Part shown: in pieces, positions 8,812 through 16,434 of the stretch
Layout of the letters: each line of letters begins with the position of its first letter
How positions within the stretch are numbered: position 1 is the first letter of the stretch
Assembly (NCBI GenBank): GCA_002347755.1
Contig: DDXT01000036.1
Span: 1-53,157, forward strand
Length of the DNA: 53,157 nt
Reading direction: 5' to 3'
Source: Caryophanales bacterium UBA2253
GTDB taxonomy: Bacteria; Bacillota_I; Bacilli_A; ML615J-28; CAG-698
Translations under genes and position numbers: made by a program
Notes under the pieces: model-generated
The model's input: only the letters and a program-made list of their open reading frames with translations
Told to the model about the DNA's origin: nothing
Databases searched by the model: none

Positions 8812-9550
8812 TTTTTAACTCCGCTTCATAACTAATGGCGCACATGGCATACAGAGGTGCGGTTTCACACCTGAGGATCCGGGGACCCAAACCAACCGCG
8901 TGAAAACCGCTTTGGTCCAGCCGTTCAGCTTCCTGAGGACTGATTCCCCCTTCAGGTCCGGTCAAAAACAAAATTGAACGTCCCGAAAAACGCTTTAAGA
9001 TCCCTTTCAAAGAAAAATCGTCCGTCTTTCCCCGTTCTTCATAGGCATAAAGACAGAGGTCAAAGTTTTTGCTCATTTCCAGAAAACTTTTGAAACTGGT
9101 TATTGGCAAAACCAGAAGCAGTTTATTCCGAAGCGATTGTTCGGAAGCTTCTTTGACGATCAAAGCCATCCGGTCAAGTTTCGCCCCCGGCGTAACCTTG
9201 GCCTTTACCATGCTTCGGGCCATCTCGACCGGAACAAAACCGGCCGCTCCGAGTTCGACGATCCGTCGCAGGACTTCTTCCTGTTTGGGGAATTTGGTCA
9301 GCCCCATGGCAATGGTGACTTCCCAAGGCAGTTCGGTATTGCGATCTAGCTTTTTCTCGATTTTCAAAATCACTTGATTAGTTGCCAGCTGGTCAATGAT
9401 GCAAGCATAAACGTTTCCGGTTTCATCCGCGGCTTCAACCGCCATTCCCGGCTGCATGCGCATGACATTTTTGATGTGATGGCAGTCACTTCCGAGAATG
9501 ACCACAATTCCGCTGCTAATTTGTTGGTTGGTCACAAAATATCTTTGCAT
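8801..9550 (-). CDS. rsmE: 16S rRNA m3U1498 methyltransferase RsmE
   Basis: RsmE is a SPOUT-class methyltransferase of 249 residues that methylates N3 of U1498 in 16S rRNA. The N-terminal PUA-like domain has HHIKNVMRM; the C-terminal knot has LTGPEGGISPQEAE and the conserved LGPRILRCETA. ATG at 9550 is preferred over an upstream in-frame Met because GAAGG lies six bases before it and because the upstream extension overlaps the -10 box. It heads the rsmE-mtaB-helicase-rmuC-copZ operon, just downstream of the repeated element at 9632-9799. Confidence 0.94.
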   Translation of the reverse strand: MQRYFVTNQQISSGIVVILGSDCHHIKNVMRMQPGMAVEAADETGNVYACIIDQLATNQVILKIEKKLDRNTELPWEVTIAMGLTKFPKQEEVLRRIVELGAAGFVPVEMARSMVKAKVTPGAKLDRMALIVKEASEQSLRNKLLLVLPITSFKSFLEMSKNFDLCLYAYEERGKTDDFSLKGILKRFSGRSILFLTGPEGGISPQEAERLDQSGFHAVGLGPRILRCETAPLYAMCAISYEAELKNES

Positions 9551-9578
9551 ATCGTACCTTCGCAAATTACTATGGTTT

Positions 9579-9587
9579 ATTATACCA
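9579..9587 (-). promoter_or_regulatory. Extended -10 promoter of rsmE operon
   Basis: TATAAT on the minus strand (9579-9584) is preceded by TGG, giving an extended -10. No good -35 is visible at the right spacing. It lies between the distal hairpin of the repeat element and the rsmE start. Confidence 0.55.
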
Positions 9588-9609
9588 TTTTTCTGATCAA
9601 ACAAAAGAA

Positions 9610-9631
9610 AAATGCTAGATTTCTAGCATTT
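9610..9631 (-). terminator. Distal terminator hairpin flanking repeat copy A
   Basis: A 10-bp stem AAATGCTAGA with a two-base TT loop (plus strand) is followed on the minus strand by TTTTTCTTTT, so it is a working intrinsic terminator for transcripts coming from dnaJ. The same stem reappears at 9800-9821 on the other side of the repeated element. Confidence 0.8.
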
Positions 9632-9799
9632 CAGACTGATGACAAACCTCATTTTCAAAGATGGGGTTCGTTTATTGTTCCACAACCATCTTGAAAAAAC
9701 CAAAAAAACACTTTTTTAGACTCGAAAAAGATATCTTTTTGGTGCCATTGTCCCATTTTATGACAAGAAAAAACGAGCGTTGACTTTGTCAACGCTCTG
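9632..9799 (-). mobile_element. Small repeated element, copy A (168 bp), between duplicated terminator hairpins
   Basis: The segment begins CAGACTGATGACAAACC and ends GTCAACGCTCTG on the plus strand; its ends form a short inverted repeat CAGA/TCTG. It is about 93% identical to 32022-32188 (about ten substitutions and one indel). It carries its own hairpin at 9775-9797 (GAGCGTTGAC stem), followed on the minus strand by GTTTTTTCTT, an AAAAAGATATCTTTTT palindrome, and a hairpin near 9645-9668. It has no ORF. It lies between dnaJ and rsmE. It looks like a MITE-like element; a structured RNA or repeated terminator cassette is the alternative. Confidence 0.7.
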
Positions 9800-9821
9800 A
9801 AATGCTAGAAATCTAGCATTT
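9800..9821 (-). repeat. Proximal hairpin duplicate beside dnaJ stop
   Basis: The stem AAATGCTAGA is the same as at 9610-9631, but the two-base loop reads AA instead of TT, as if the palindrome were flipped. It overlaps the dnaJ stop codon by two bases and lacks the T-run that would follow it on the minus strand, because the repeated element starts there. Confidence 0.8.
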
Positions 9822-10938
9822 AACTTTTAAAAAATTTCTTAATCTTATCAAAAATCGAAGATGATTTTTCATCAGTTCGCGATAATTTCAAGAACAGGTC
9901 TTTTTGTTCCGCTGATAATTTCGACGGTGTGATCAAGTTGGTGATGACAAATTGATTTCCGGCCATTCCGGTCCGGGAATTGTAAATTCCTTTGTTGGCC
10001 AATTTGAATTTCGTTCCGGTTTGGGTTCCGGCCGGAATTTTTAGATTGACATTTCCGGTCAGAGTCGGAATTTCAATGTTGTCACCCAAAGCCGCTTGGC
10101 TGAAAGTGATCGGCATCTCCAGGATAATGTTCAAATCATCGCGGATGAATATCTCATGCGGTTTGACGGAAACATTGACGTACAGATCGCCGTTCATGCC
10201 GCCATTGGCTCCGGCTTCGCCGTAACCCGACAGTTTGAATCCTTGGTTGTCATCAATTCCCGAAGGAATCTTGACTTTGATCTTGGTGGGTTTGCGAACC
10301 CGGCCTTCGCCGCCGCAGACCGGACATTTATTCTTGATTACTTTGCCTTTTCCGCCGCAAGTCGGGCAGGTTTGTTGCGTTTGGATGCGGCCGAACGGGG
10401 TATTTTGCTCGATCACGATCCGCCCTTGGCCCCTACATTTTGGGCACACGCCAACATCATTCTTGGATTGGGCACCCAAACCGGCACAAGCCGAGCAAGT
10501 GTCATATTTCGTGATGCTGATCTCTTTCTCGCAGCCAAAGGCCGCTTCTTCAAAAGAAATGGTAAGCGTGGTCCGCAGGTCCGAGCCGCGGCTGGTAGAA
10601 CTGGACGCGGATTCGCGTCTTCCTCCTCCGAAAATGGAAGAGAGAATGTCCTCAAAACCACCGAAGCCGCCAAAACCACCGCCGCCGAAATTAAAGCCTT
10701 CAAAACCCTGCCCCATATTCGGGGACTCATGACCAAATTGATTATATTGCTCCCGTTTAGCCGGGTCGCTCAAGACTTCGTAGGCTTCCTGAACCTCTTT
10801 GAATTTTTCGGTGGCTTTGGGTTCAGTGCTGACATCAGGATGGTATTTCTTGGCGAGGGCCCGGTAAGCCTTCTTTATTTCATCATCGGTGGCAGTCTTG
10901 GAAATTCCCAGAACTTCATAATAATCTCGTTTGGCCAT
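9820..10938 (-). CDS. dnaJ: Molecular chaperone DnaJ
   Basis: DnaJ delivers substrates to DnaK and stimulates its ATPase. The J domain carries His-Pro-Asp at 33-35, followed by a Gly/Phe-rich linker (about 75-110). Four zinc-binding CxxCxGxG repeats (CSACAGLG, CPKCRGQG, CPTCGGKG, CPVCGGEG) follow at about 145-215, then the C-terminal substrate domains. The length of 372 is normal. An AAGAGAAG site precedes ATG. It is the last gene of hrcA-grpE-dnaK-dnaJ, 28 bases after dnaK. Its stop codon touches the duplicated hairpin beside the repeat element. Confidence 0.98.
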   Translation of the reverse strand: MAKRDYYEVLGISKTATDDEIKKAYRALAKKYHPDVSTEPKATEKFKEVQEAYEVLSDPAKREQYNQFGHESPNMGQGFEGFNFGGGGFGGFGGFEDILSSIFGGGRRESASSSTSRGSDLRTTLTISFEEAAFGCEKEISITKYDTCSACAGLGAQSKNDVGVCPKCRGQGRIVIEQNTPFGRIQTQQTCPTCGGKGKVIKNKCPVCGGEGRVRKPTKIKVKIPSGIDDNQGFKLSGYGEAGANGGMNGDLYVNVSVKPHEIFIRDDLNIILEMPITFSQAALGDNIEIPTLTGNVNLKIPAGTQTGTKFKLANKGIYNSRTGMAGNQFVITNLITPSKLSAEQKDLFLKLSRTDEKSSSIFDKIKKFFKS

Positions 10939-10966
10939 AATCTTCTCTTTCTGAAATGATTTTAAA

Positions 10967-12811
10967 TTATTTTACGTCGTCAAATTCGGCGTCGACGACT
11001 TTGTCATCCTCGGAATTTGGTTTGGATTTTTCGTTTTTATCTTGGTGATCATCTTGTTTATGCTCTTTGTCATGCTCTTTTTGAGCTTTTTCATAAGCTC
11101 GCGAAGCCACTTTTTGACTGACTTTGATCAAAGCTTCCTTCTTGGATTTAATGGTTTCCAAGTTAGTGCCTTTCAATGCCTCGCGCAGATCGTTCGATTT
11201 ATCTTCGATGTCCTTCTTTTCCGATTCGCTGACTTCAGCTCCCAAATCTTCAACCGATTTTTTTGCAGCCAGGATCAGTTGCTCGCATTCATTGCGCAAA
11301 TCGACTTCTTCTTTGCGAGCTTTGTCTGATTCCGCGTTTTCCTCTGCATCGCGAACCATCTTTTTGATTTCGGCTTCCGATAAGGCCGAACCGCCCTGAA
11401 TGGTCACGGATTGGCTCTTTCCGGTTCCCAGATCTTTGGCCCGGACATTGACGATGCCGTTGGCATCGATGTCAAAAGTTACTTCGATTTGAGGAATTCC
11501 GCGCGGAGCCAATGGGATGTCTCCCAATTGGAAGCGTCCCAAAGTCTTGTTGTCCGCGGCCATGGCGCGTTCGCCTTGAAGAACATGGACATCGACAGCC
11601 GGCTGATTATCCGCAGCCGTCGAGAAAACTTGCGATTTTGAAGTCGGTATGGTGGTGTTGCGGTCGATTAGTTTTGTGAACACGCCGCCCAGGGTTTCGA
11701 TTCCCAGTGACAGCGGAGTAACGTCCAAAAGCAGTACGTCTTTGACGTCGCCCGCCAAAACGCCGGCTTGAATGGCCGCACCCATGGCTACGACTTCATC
11801 CGGGTTAACACTCTTGTTCGGTTCCTTGTTCAGTTCGCGTTTTACGCATTCCTGAACGGCCGGAATTCGAATCGATCCGCCGACCAAGAGGATCTGATCC
11901 AGATCTTTAGGAGTCATTTTTGCGTCTTTGAGGGCTTGACGAACCGGAGCAACGGTTTTCTCAACCAAGAAGCTGGTCAGTTCATCAAATTTGGCGCGCG
12001 TCAAAGAAGTGGTCAGATGGACCGGGCTGCCGTCGCGAACCGCAATGAATGGCAGGCTGATGTCGGACTTAGTGATGCCGCTCAGCTCTTTCTTGGCTTT
12101 TTCGGCGGCGTCTTTCAGTCTTTGCATGGCCATTTTGTCTTTAGTCAAATCGATTCCTTCGGCCTTCCGGAATTCGTCGGCCAAATAATCCATGAGGACT
12201 TTATCGAAATCATCGCCGCCCAGGCGGTTGTTGCCGGCGGTGGCGATTACTTCAAAAGTCCCATCGGCCAATGAAAGGATGGACACATCAAAGGTTCCTC
12301 CGCCCAGGTCAAAAACCAAAACGGTTTGTTCTTTGTCTTTTTTGTCAATTCCATAAGCCAAAGCGGCAGCAGTCGGTTCATTGATGATGCGTTTGACATT
12401 CAAACCAGCGATGCGACCGGCATCTTTGGTCGCCTGACGCTGTGCATCATTAAAATAAGCAGGAACGGTGATGACCGCATCGGTGACCTTTTCGCCCAAA
12501 TAAGCTTCCGCGGTGGCCTTCATGCTTTGAAGGATCATTGCGGAAATTTCTTGCGGGGTATATTGCTTCCCATTCATGTTGATGCGTTCGTTCGAACCCA
12601 TCAATCTCTTGATGGACGAAACGGTGTTCGGGTTGGTGATGGTCTGTCTTTTGGCAATCTCCCCGACCTGAATCTCTCCATCTTTGAAAGCGACGACGGA
12701 AGGTGTGGTTCTTCCTCCGTCCGCGTTAACGATAACCTTAGCTTCGCCGCCTTCCATAACGGCTACAACCGAGTTGGTTGTTCCTAAGTCAATTCCTATA
12801 ATTTTTCCCAT
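10967..12811 (-). CDS. dnaK: Molecular chaperone DnaK (Hsp70)
   Basis: DnaK is the ATP-dependent Hsp70. The nucleotide-binding domain starts with IGIDLGTTNSVVAVMEGG and contains DLGGGTFDVSIL near 175 and VGGSIRIPAV near 312. The substrate-binding domain follows from about 360, with a lid and a charged C-terminal tail rich in Asp, Lys and Glu. At 614 residues it is the Gram-positive size. It overlaps the grpE stop by one base (TAATG), so translation is coupled. Control should be through the CIRCE sites ahead of hrcA. Confidence 0.98.
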   Translation of the reverse strand: MGKIIGIDLGTTNSVVAVMEGGEAKVIVNADGGRTTPSVVAFKDGEIQVGEIAKRQTITNPNTVSSIKRLMGSNERINMNGKQYTPQEISAMILQSMKATAEAYLGEKVTDAVITVPAYFNDAQRQATKDAGRIAGLNVKRIINEPTAAALAYGIDKKDKEQTVLVFDLGGGTFDVSILSLADGTFEVIATAGNNRLGGDDFDKVLMDYLADEFRKAEGIDLTKDKMAMQRLKDAAEKAKKELSGITKSDISLPFIAVRDGSPVHLTTSLTRAKFDELTSFLVEKTVAPVRQALKDAKMTPKDLDQILLVGGSIRIPAVQECVKRELNKEPNKSVNPDEVVAMGAAIQAGVLAGDVKDVLLLDVTPLSLGIETLGGVFTKLIDRNTTIPTSKSQVFSTAADNQPAVDVHVLQGERAMAADNKTLGRFQLGDIPLAPRGIPQIEVTFDIDANGIVNVRAKDLGTGKSQSVTIQGGSALSEAEIKKMVRDAEENAESDKARKEEVDLRNECEQLILAAKKSVEDLGAEVSESEKKDIEDKSNDLREALKGTNLETIKSKKEALIKVSQKVASRAYEKAQKEHDKEHKQDDHQDKNEKSKPNSEDDKVVDAEFDDVK

Positions 12812-13449
12812 TATTTGTTTTCCTCCTGTTTTTTCTTATTTACTATTACCAGAGCCGGTCGTAAAACCCGGTCCTTGTACATGTAACCGGTTTGAGATTC
12901 CGCGATGACGATGTCTTCTTCATATTTGTCATCATAACCCAAGTCAACCGCATGTTGGGTGACCGGGTCGAATTTTTGATAAAGCGAGTTGATTTTTTTG
13001 ACCCCTTCATCATCTAAAATTTGTTTTAACTGATTATTTACCATTTCGAACCCGAGTAAGAACTGTTTTAGCTTCTCGTCCTCGGTTTTCACACCCACCG
13101 CCCGATCGAATATGTCGATGACAGCGACCATTTTTTCCAAAATATACTGCGAACCGTATTTTCGCTCGCGCTGGCGTTCTTCGTTGACCCGTTTCCGAAA
13201 ATTATCCGCGTCGGCCAAAGTTCGCAAATATTGATTCTTCAGTTGCTGGTTTTCTTCTTTAAGTTTCGCAACCTCAGTTTCCAAGGCCGGGATCTTCGGA
13301 TCAATCACCGGTTCGACAGCCGGAACGGCTGGTTCGGCTTTGATCTTTTCCTTTGCTCCCTTGCCGTTTTTGATTTCCGGCTCATTGGCAACGTCCTTCG
13401 GGGTTGGAGTTGCTTCTTCTTTTTCTTCTTCGCGATAACGATTGTTCAT
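12811..13449 (-). CDS. grpE: Nucleotide exchange factor GrpE
   Basis: GrpE releases ADP from DnaK. The N-terminal 70 residues are charged and low-complexity (Glu, Lys, Pro, Ala), followed by a long coiled coil (about 70-130) and the beta domain, with PVTQHAVDLGYDD and the VLRPALVIVNKK end. The length of 212 is typical. It starts four bases after the hrcA stop and is the second gene of the heat-shock operon. Confidence 0.96.
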   Translation of the reverse strand: MNNRYREEEKEEATPTPKDVANEPEIKNGKGAKEKIKAEPAVPAVEPVIDPKIPALETEVAKLKEENQQLKNQYLRTLADADNFRKRVNEERQRERKYGSQYILEKMVAVIDIFDRAVGVKTEDEKLKQFLLGFEMVNNQLKQILDDEGVKKINSLYQKFDPVTQHAVDLGYDDKYEEDIVIAESQTGYMYKDRVLRPALVIVNKKKQEENK

Positions 13450-13453
13450 TTTC

Positions 13454-14470
13454 TCATATTACCTTCTTAATGTTTTTTGCGATGTACTCTAGTAACGGAA
13501 TGACTTTTTGGTATTCCATTCGGGTGGGTCCGATGACCGCAATTGCCCCGAACTCTCCGTTTTCGATTTCATAAGGAACGGTTATCACCGTACAATCCTT
13601 CATGGCCTGAATTTGGTTTTCCTGGCCGATCCGCACGGTTATTCCGCGCTGTGAGACGTTGACTGCTTTAATGATGTCTTGATGTTCGATGGCATCAAGC
13701 AGTTCCCGGATTTTGGTGATGTTTTGAAATTCCGGTTGGCTCAGCATGTTGCTTTGCCCCGACAAAAAGTATTTGTCTTTGACCATTTCCGTAAACATGC
13801 GAATCAGAGCGGAAATCAAATCATCGTAGTATTCAAAATAAGCGTTGAGTTTTTGATCAGTAAGATGTTTCTTGAGCGTTTCATCAATTTTGGAAATCGG
13901 GCAATCGCACAATATTTCATTCAAAAACCCGATGACCCGCTCAATGTCGCGGACACTGATGTTTTCGGGAACAATGATCTTCTTGCTTTCAACATAACCC
14001 CGATCGGTTACCAGCATGACGACGGCCAAACGTTCCGAAAGCGAAATGAATTGGATTTTGCGAATCTTGGCGTTGTAACTGGCCGTTCCCAAAACCACCG
14101 CTGCATAATTGGTCAGTTCGGTAACCAAAGCCATCGATTCTTTGATGGCCTGTTCCCGGCTAATCAAGTCGCGATCGAATATTTCGTCAATCAGCGGAAA
14201 TGAATCGATCTGATGATTTTTTTCATCCAGAATCGATTGCACATACACCCGATATCCTTCTTCGGAGGGAACGCGGCCGCTGGAAGTATGGGTCTTGAGG
14301 ATCAATCCAAATTGCTCCAGTTCCGCCATATCATTGCGAATGGTCGCGGGAGAAACGTTAAGCAAAAATTCCGGGCGATCAGTCAAAGTCTTTGATCCCA
14401 CCGGCTCATTGGTTTTTACGTATTCTTCAACAATGGCTTTTAAAACCATGGTTTGTCTGGAAGATAACAT
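13454..14470 (-). CDS. hrcA: Heat-inducible transcription repressor HrcA
   Basis: HrcA represses heat-shock genes by binding CIRCE operators and is kept active by chaperonin. The N-terminal winged helix starts LSSRQTMVLKAIVEEYVKTNEPVGSKTL, with SPATIRNDMAELE as the recognition part. The GAF-like core follows, with the TSSGRVPSEEGYRVYV signature. ATG at 14470 is chosen because AAGGAG lies nine bases before it, giving 338 residues, and because longer versions would run through the operator. Two CIRCE-like sites lie directly upstream, so it should control itself and the whole operon. Confidence 0.96.
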   Translation of the reverse strand: MLSSRQTMVLKAIVEEYVKTNEPVGSKTLTDRPEFLLNVSPATIRNDMAELEQFGLILKTHTSSGRVPSEEGYRVYVQSILDEKNHQIDSFPLIDEIFDRDLISREQAIKESMALVTELTNYAAVVLGTASYNAKIRKIQFISLSERLAVVMLVTDRGYVESKKIIVPENISVRDIERVIGFLNEILCDCPISKIDETLKKHLTDQKLNAYFEYYDDLISALIRMFTEMVKDKYFLSGQSNMLSQPEFQNITKIRELLDAIEHQDIIKAVNVSQRGITVRIGQENQIQAMKDCTVITVPYEIENGEFGAIAVIGPTRMEYQKVIPLLEYIAKNIKKVI

Positions 14471-14479
14471 AGCGTCTCC

Positions 14480-14506
14480 TTGACACTCCGCTCTTCGGAA
14501 TGCTAA
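14480..14506 (-). promoter_or_regulatory. CIRCE operator 1 (between -10 and hrcA)
   Basis: On the minus strand it reads TTAGCATTC, nine bases, GAGTGTCAA. That differs at three positions from the consensus TTAGCACTC-N9-GAGTGCTAA. It begins four bases after the -10 box, so bound HrcA would cover the transcription start. Confidence 0.82.
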
Positions 14507-14510
14507 AAGT

Positions 14511-14539
14511 ATTATACACCTTTTTGTTAGCACTGTCAA
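14511..14539 (-). promoter_or_regulatory. Promoter of hrcA-grpE-dnaK-dnaJ
   Basis: Perfect TTGACA (14534-14539) and perfect TATAAT (14511-14516) on the minus strand are 17 bases apart, which makes a very strong promoter that needs repression. CIRCE-like sites lie on both sides. Confidence 0.9.
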
Positions 14540-14553
14540 GTTGTGTTTGCTAA
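14527..14553 (-). promoter_or_regulatory. CIRCE operator 2 (overlapping -35)
   Basis: On the minus strand it reads TTAGCAAAC, nine bases, CAGTGCTAA: three mismatches to consensus. The -35 hexamer lies inside it, so HrcA bound here would block RNA polymerase directly. Confidence 0.78.
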
Positions 14554-14569
14554 TTTTTTAAAATAATTT

Positions 14570-14600
14570 TAAAAGAAGGGCGAGATTTTCGCACTTCTTT
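14570..14600 (-). terminator. Intrinsic terminator after the nfn/SRPBCC operon
   Basis: GAAGTGCGA pairs with TCGCCCTTC (one mismatch) around five bases on the minus strand and is followed by TTTTAAAATT. It ends the operon just upstream of the heat-shock promoter. Confidence 0.6.
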
Positions 14601-14602
14601 GG

Positions 14603-15049
14603 TTAAACCGGTTTCTCGAGAATCTTTTTGATCAACTCCAAATGCTCAAGATCCAGTTTTTTTATGTCTTCAAAAATTTGACATTGAACGAATTCGTCAA
14701 AAGCATGGAAAACGATGTCGCCTTTGAAGGAAATTTTGGTTTTTCTCCCGAGTGCTTCAAAGCCGTAGGAGTAAGTCTCCAGGATTGAAATCCGGTCGTT
14801 TTCCACCAAGATGCGCTTTTCCGGTTCAAACTCTTTGATGGTGATGATGCTGCTGACGAGTTTACCGTCAATTTTAAGCGTGAAAAGCAAATTCGTCCCC
14901 GTACCAACGAATCCCCCGGAGACGTTTTCCATTTGTTTCGCATTGGGAAAAGATTGGATTATTTTCTTGAGGTCCGTAAAAAAACCAAAGGTTTTTTGGA
15001 CTGGGCAATTGACAAGTATTTCGTTTTCAATCAAGTGCATGAAGCGCAT
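14603..15049 (-). CDS. SRPBCC (START-like) domain protein
   Basis: This 148-residue protein has the pattern of a polyketide cyclase/START-like fold: an N-terminal strand (IENEILVNCPVQKTFGFFTDLKKIIQSFPNAK), a central sheet, and a long C-terminal helix (QIFEDIKKLDLEHLELIKKILE). Such proteins bind hydrophobic ligands. The ligand is not known. Two starts are possible nine bases apart; the second (15040) is better spaced from GGCGG. It lies 20 bases after nfnB, the last gene of the glucokinase operon. The link to redox metabolism is only by position. Confidence 0.7.
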   Translation of the reverse strand: MRFMHLIENEILVNCPVQKTFGFFTDLKKIIQSFPNAKQMENVSGGFVGTGTNLLFTLKIDGKLVSSIITIKEFEPEKRILVENDRISILETYSYGFEALGRKTKISFKGDIVFHAFDEFVQCQIFEDIKKLDLEHLELIKKILEKPV

Positions 15050-15069
15050 ACCGCCTTTTCTAGATTTGT

Positions 15070-16434
15070 TTATCTTGATTTTAAGTAAGCGTCAATGGCA
15101 AAAGCGGCCTGTTTTCCGGCTCCCATCGCCAAAATGACGGTCGCCGCGCCGGTAACGATGTCCCCGCCCGCGAAAACACCGGGGATGGTCGTCATCAAAT
15201 TGGCATCAATGATCAAGCAACCGTGTCGATCCGTTTTAAGGTTAGGGGTGGCCCCCGCCAAAAGTGGGTTGGGGAAATTACCCAGCGCCATGATGACGGT
15301 GTCGACTTCAAGAACGAAATTGGAATCCGGTTTGACGATCGGGCTTCTCCTACCGCTTCCATCCGGTTCTCCGAGGACCATTTCCACACACTCGATGCCT
15401 TTTACATTATGAGCTTCGTCGCCAATGACCCGAACCGGGTTGGTTAGAATCCGGAAATTGATGCCTTCTTCTTGGGCGTGTTCGACTTCTTCCAGCCGAG
15501 CTGGCATTTCTTCGAAACTGCGTCGGTAAATGATGTAAACTTCTTCCGCCTGGAGACGCTTGGCGCAACGAGCGGCATCCATGGCGACGTTTCCGCCGCC
15601 GACCACGGCGATCTTTTTCATTCTCTTCAATGGGGTATCGTAATCCGGCTGATTGGCTTTCATCAGATTGACTCTGGTCAAAAACTCATTGGCAGAGTAA
15701 ACGCCGTTTTGATTTTCGCCGGGGATATCCATGAATTTCGGGAGTCCGGCTCCGCTTCCGATGAAGATGGCGCCGTAGCCGTTTTCAAACAGATCATCAA
15801 TGGTCAAGGTTTTCCCGATGACCGTATCAACATGAAATTTGATTCCCAGTTTTTTAAGATTGTCGATTTCGCCGCGGACGATTTGTTTCGGAAGCCGAAA
15901 TTCGGGGATCCCGTAAATCAGAACGCCGCCGGCCGTTTGCATGGCTTCGAAAACATCGACTTCATAGCCCAAGCTTCCGAGAACCCCGCTACAAGCCAGC
16001 CCGGCTGGGCCGCTGCCAACAATGGCCACTTTGCCTTTGGTTGGTTTGAGGAAGTTTAATTCTTTTTTGGTGACATGATCAGCGGTAAAACGCTCCAGCC
16101 GACCAATGGCAACGGCTTCGCCTTTGATTCCCCGCACACAAACGGCTTCGCATTGCGTTTCCTGAGGACAAACCCGGCCGCATACTCCCGGAAGCAAATT
16201 GGCTTCGGTAATTATTTGATAAGCGCCGTTAATGTCATGATTGCGAAGTTTGTTGATGAATCCGGGAATATTAATGCTGACCGGACAGCCTTTGATGCAG
16301 GGTGCGCTTTTACAGCTCAAACAGCGCGAGGCTTCCAAAAGAGCTTCGTTTTCGGTGTAACCCAAAGCCACTTCTTCGAAATTGGTGATTCTTTTTACCG
16401 CATCTTGAATGCTCATTGGCGTTTTTTTATTCAT
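15070..16434 (-). CDS. nfnB: NADH-dependent ferredoxin:NADP+ oxidoreductase large subunit NfnB (GltD-like)
   Basis: NfnB of 454 residues resembles the small subunit of glutamate synthase. Two [4Fe-4S] ligand sets are visible: Cys38, 41, 46, 50 and Cys85, 89, 95, 99. An FAD Rossmann motif GSGPAG is at 140-145, and an NAD(P)-binding GGGNVAMDAAR lies near 285. It overlaps nfnA by eight bases; this gene pair is diagnostic of the electron-bifurcating NfnAB transhydrogenase that couples NADH and reduced ferredoxin to NADPH formation. No large GOGAT subunit is present, which argues against glutamate synthase. Confidence 0.9.
   Translation of the reverse strand: MNKKTPMSIQDAVKRITNFEEVALGYTENEALLEASRCLSCKSAPCIKGCPVSINIPGFINKLRNHDINGAYQIITEANLLPGVCGRVCPQETQCEAVCVRGIKGEAVAIGRLERFTADHVTKKELNFLKPTKGKVAIVGSGPAGLACSGVLGSLGYEVDVFEAMQTAGGVLIYGIPEFRLPKQIVRGEIDNLKKLGIKFHVDTVIGKTLTIDDLFENGYGAIFIGSGAGLPKFMDIPGENQNGVYSANEFLTRVNLMKANQPDYDTPLKRMKKIAVVGGGNVAMDAARCAKRLQAEEVYIIYRRSFEEMPARLEEVEHAQEEGINFRILTNPVRVIGDEAHNVKGIECVEMVLGEPDGSGRRSPIVKPDSNFVLEVDTVIMALGNFPNPLLAGATPNLKTDRHGCLIIDANLMTTIPGVFAGGDIVTGAATVILAMGAGKQAAFAIDAYLKSR

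Noticed and set aside
9374..9694. A 106-codon plus-strand frame running into repeat copy A
   Set aside because: It is antisense to rsmE and then crosses the promoter, hairpin and element; no coding support.
10096..10959. A 287-codon open frame on the plus strand
   Set aside because: Antisense shadow of dnaJ, caused by its biased codon use; no start signals.
15070..16434. Glutamate synthase small subunit
   Set aside because: No large subunit is present and the upstream overlapping gene is NfnA-like, so NfnB is the better call.
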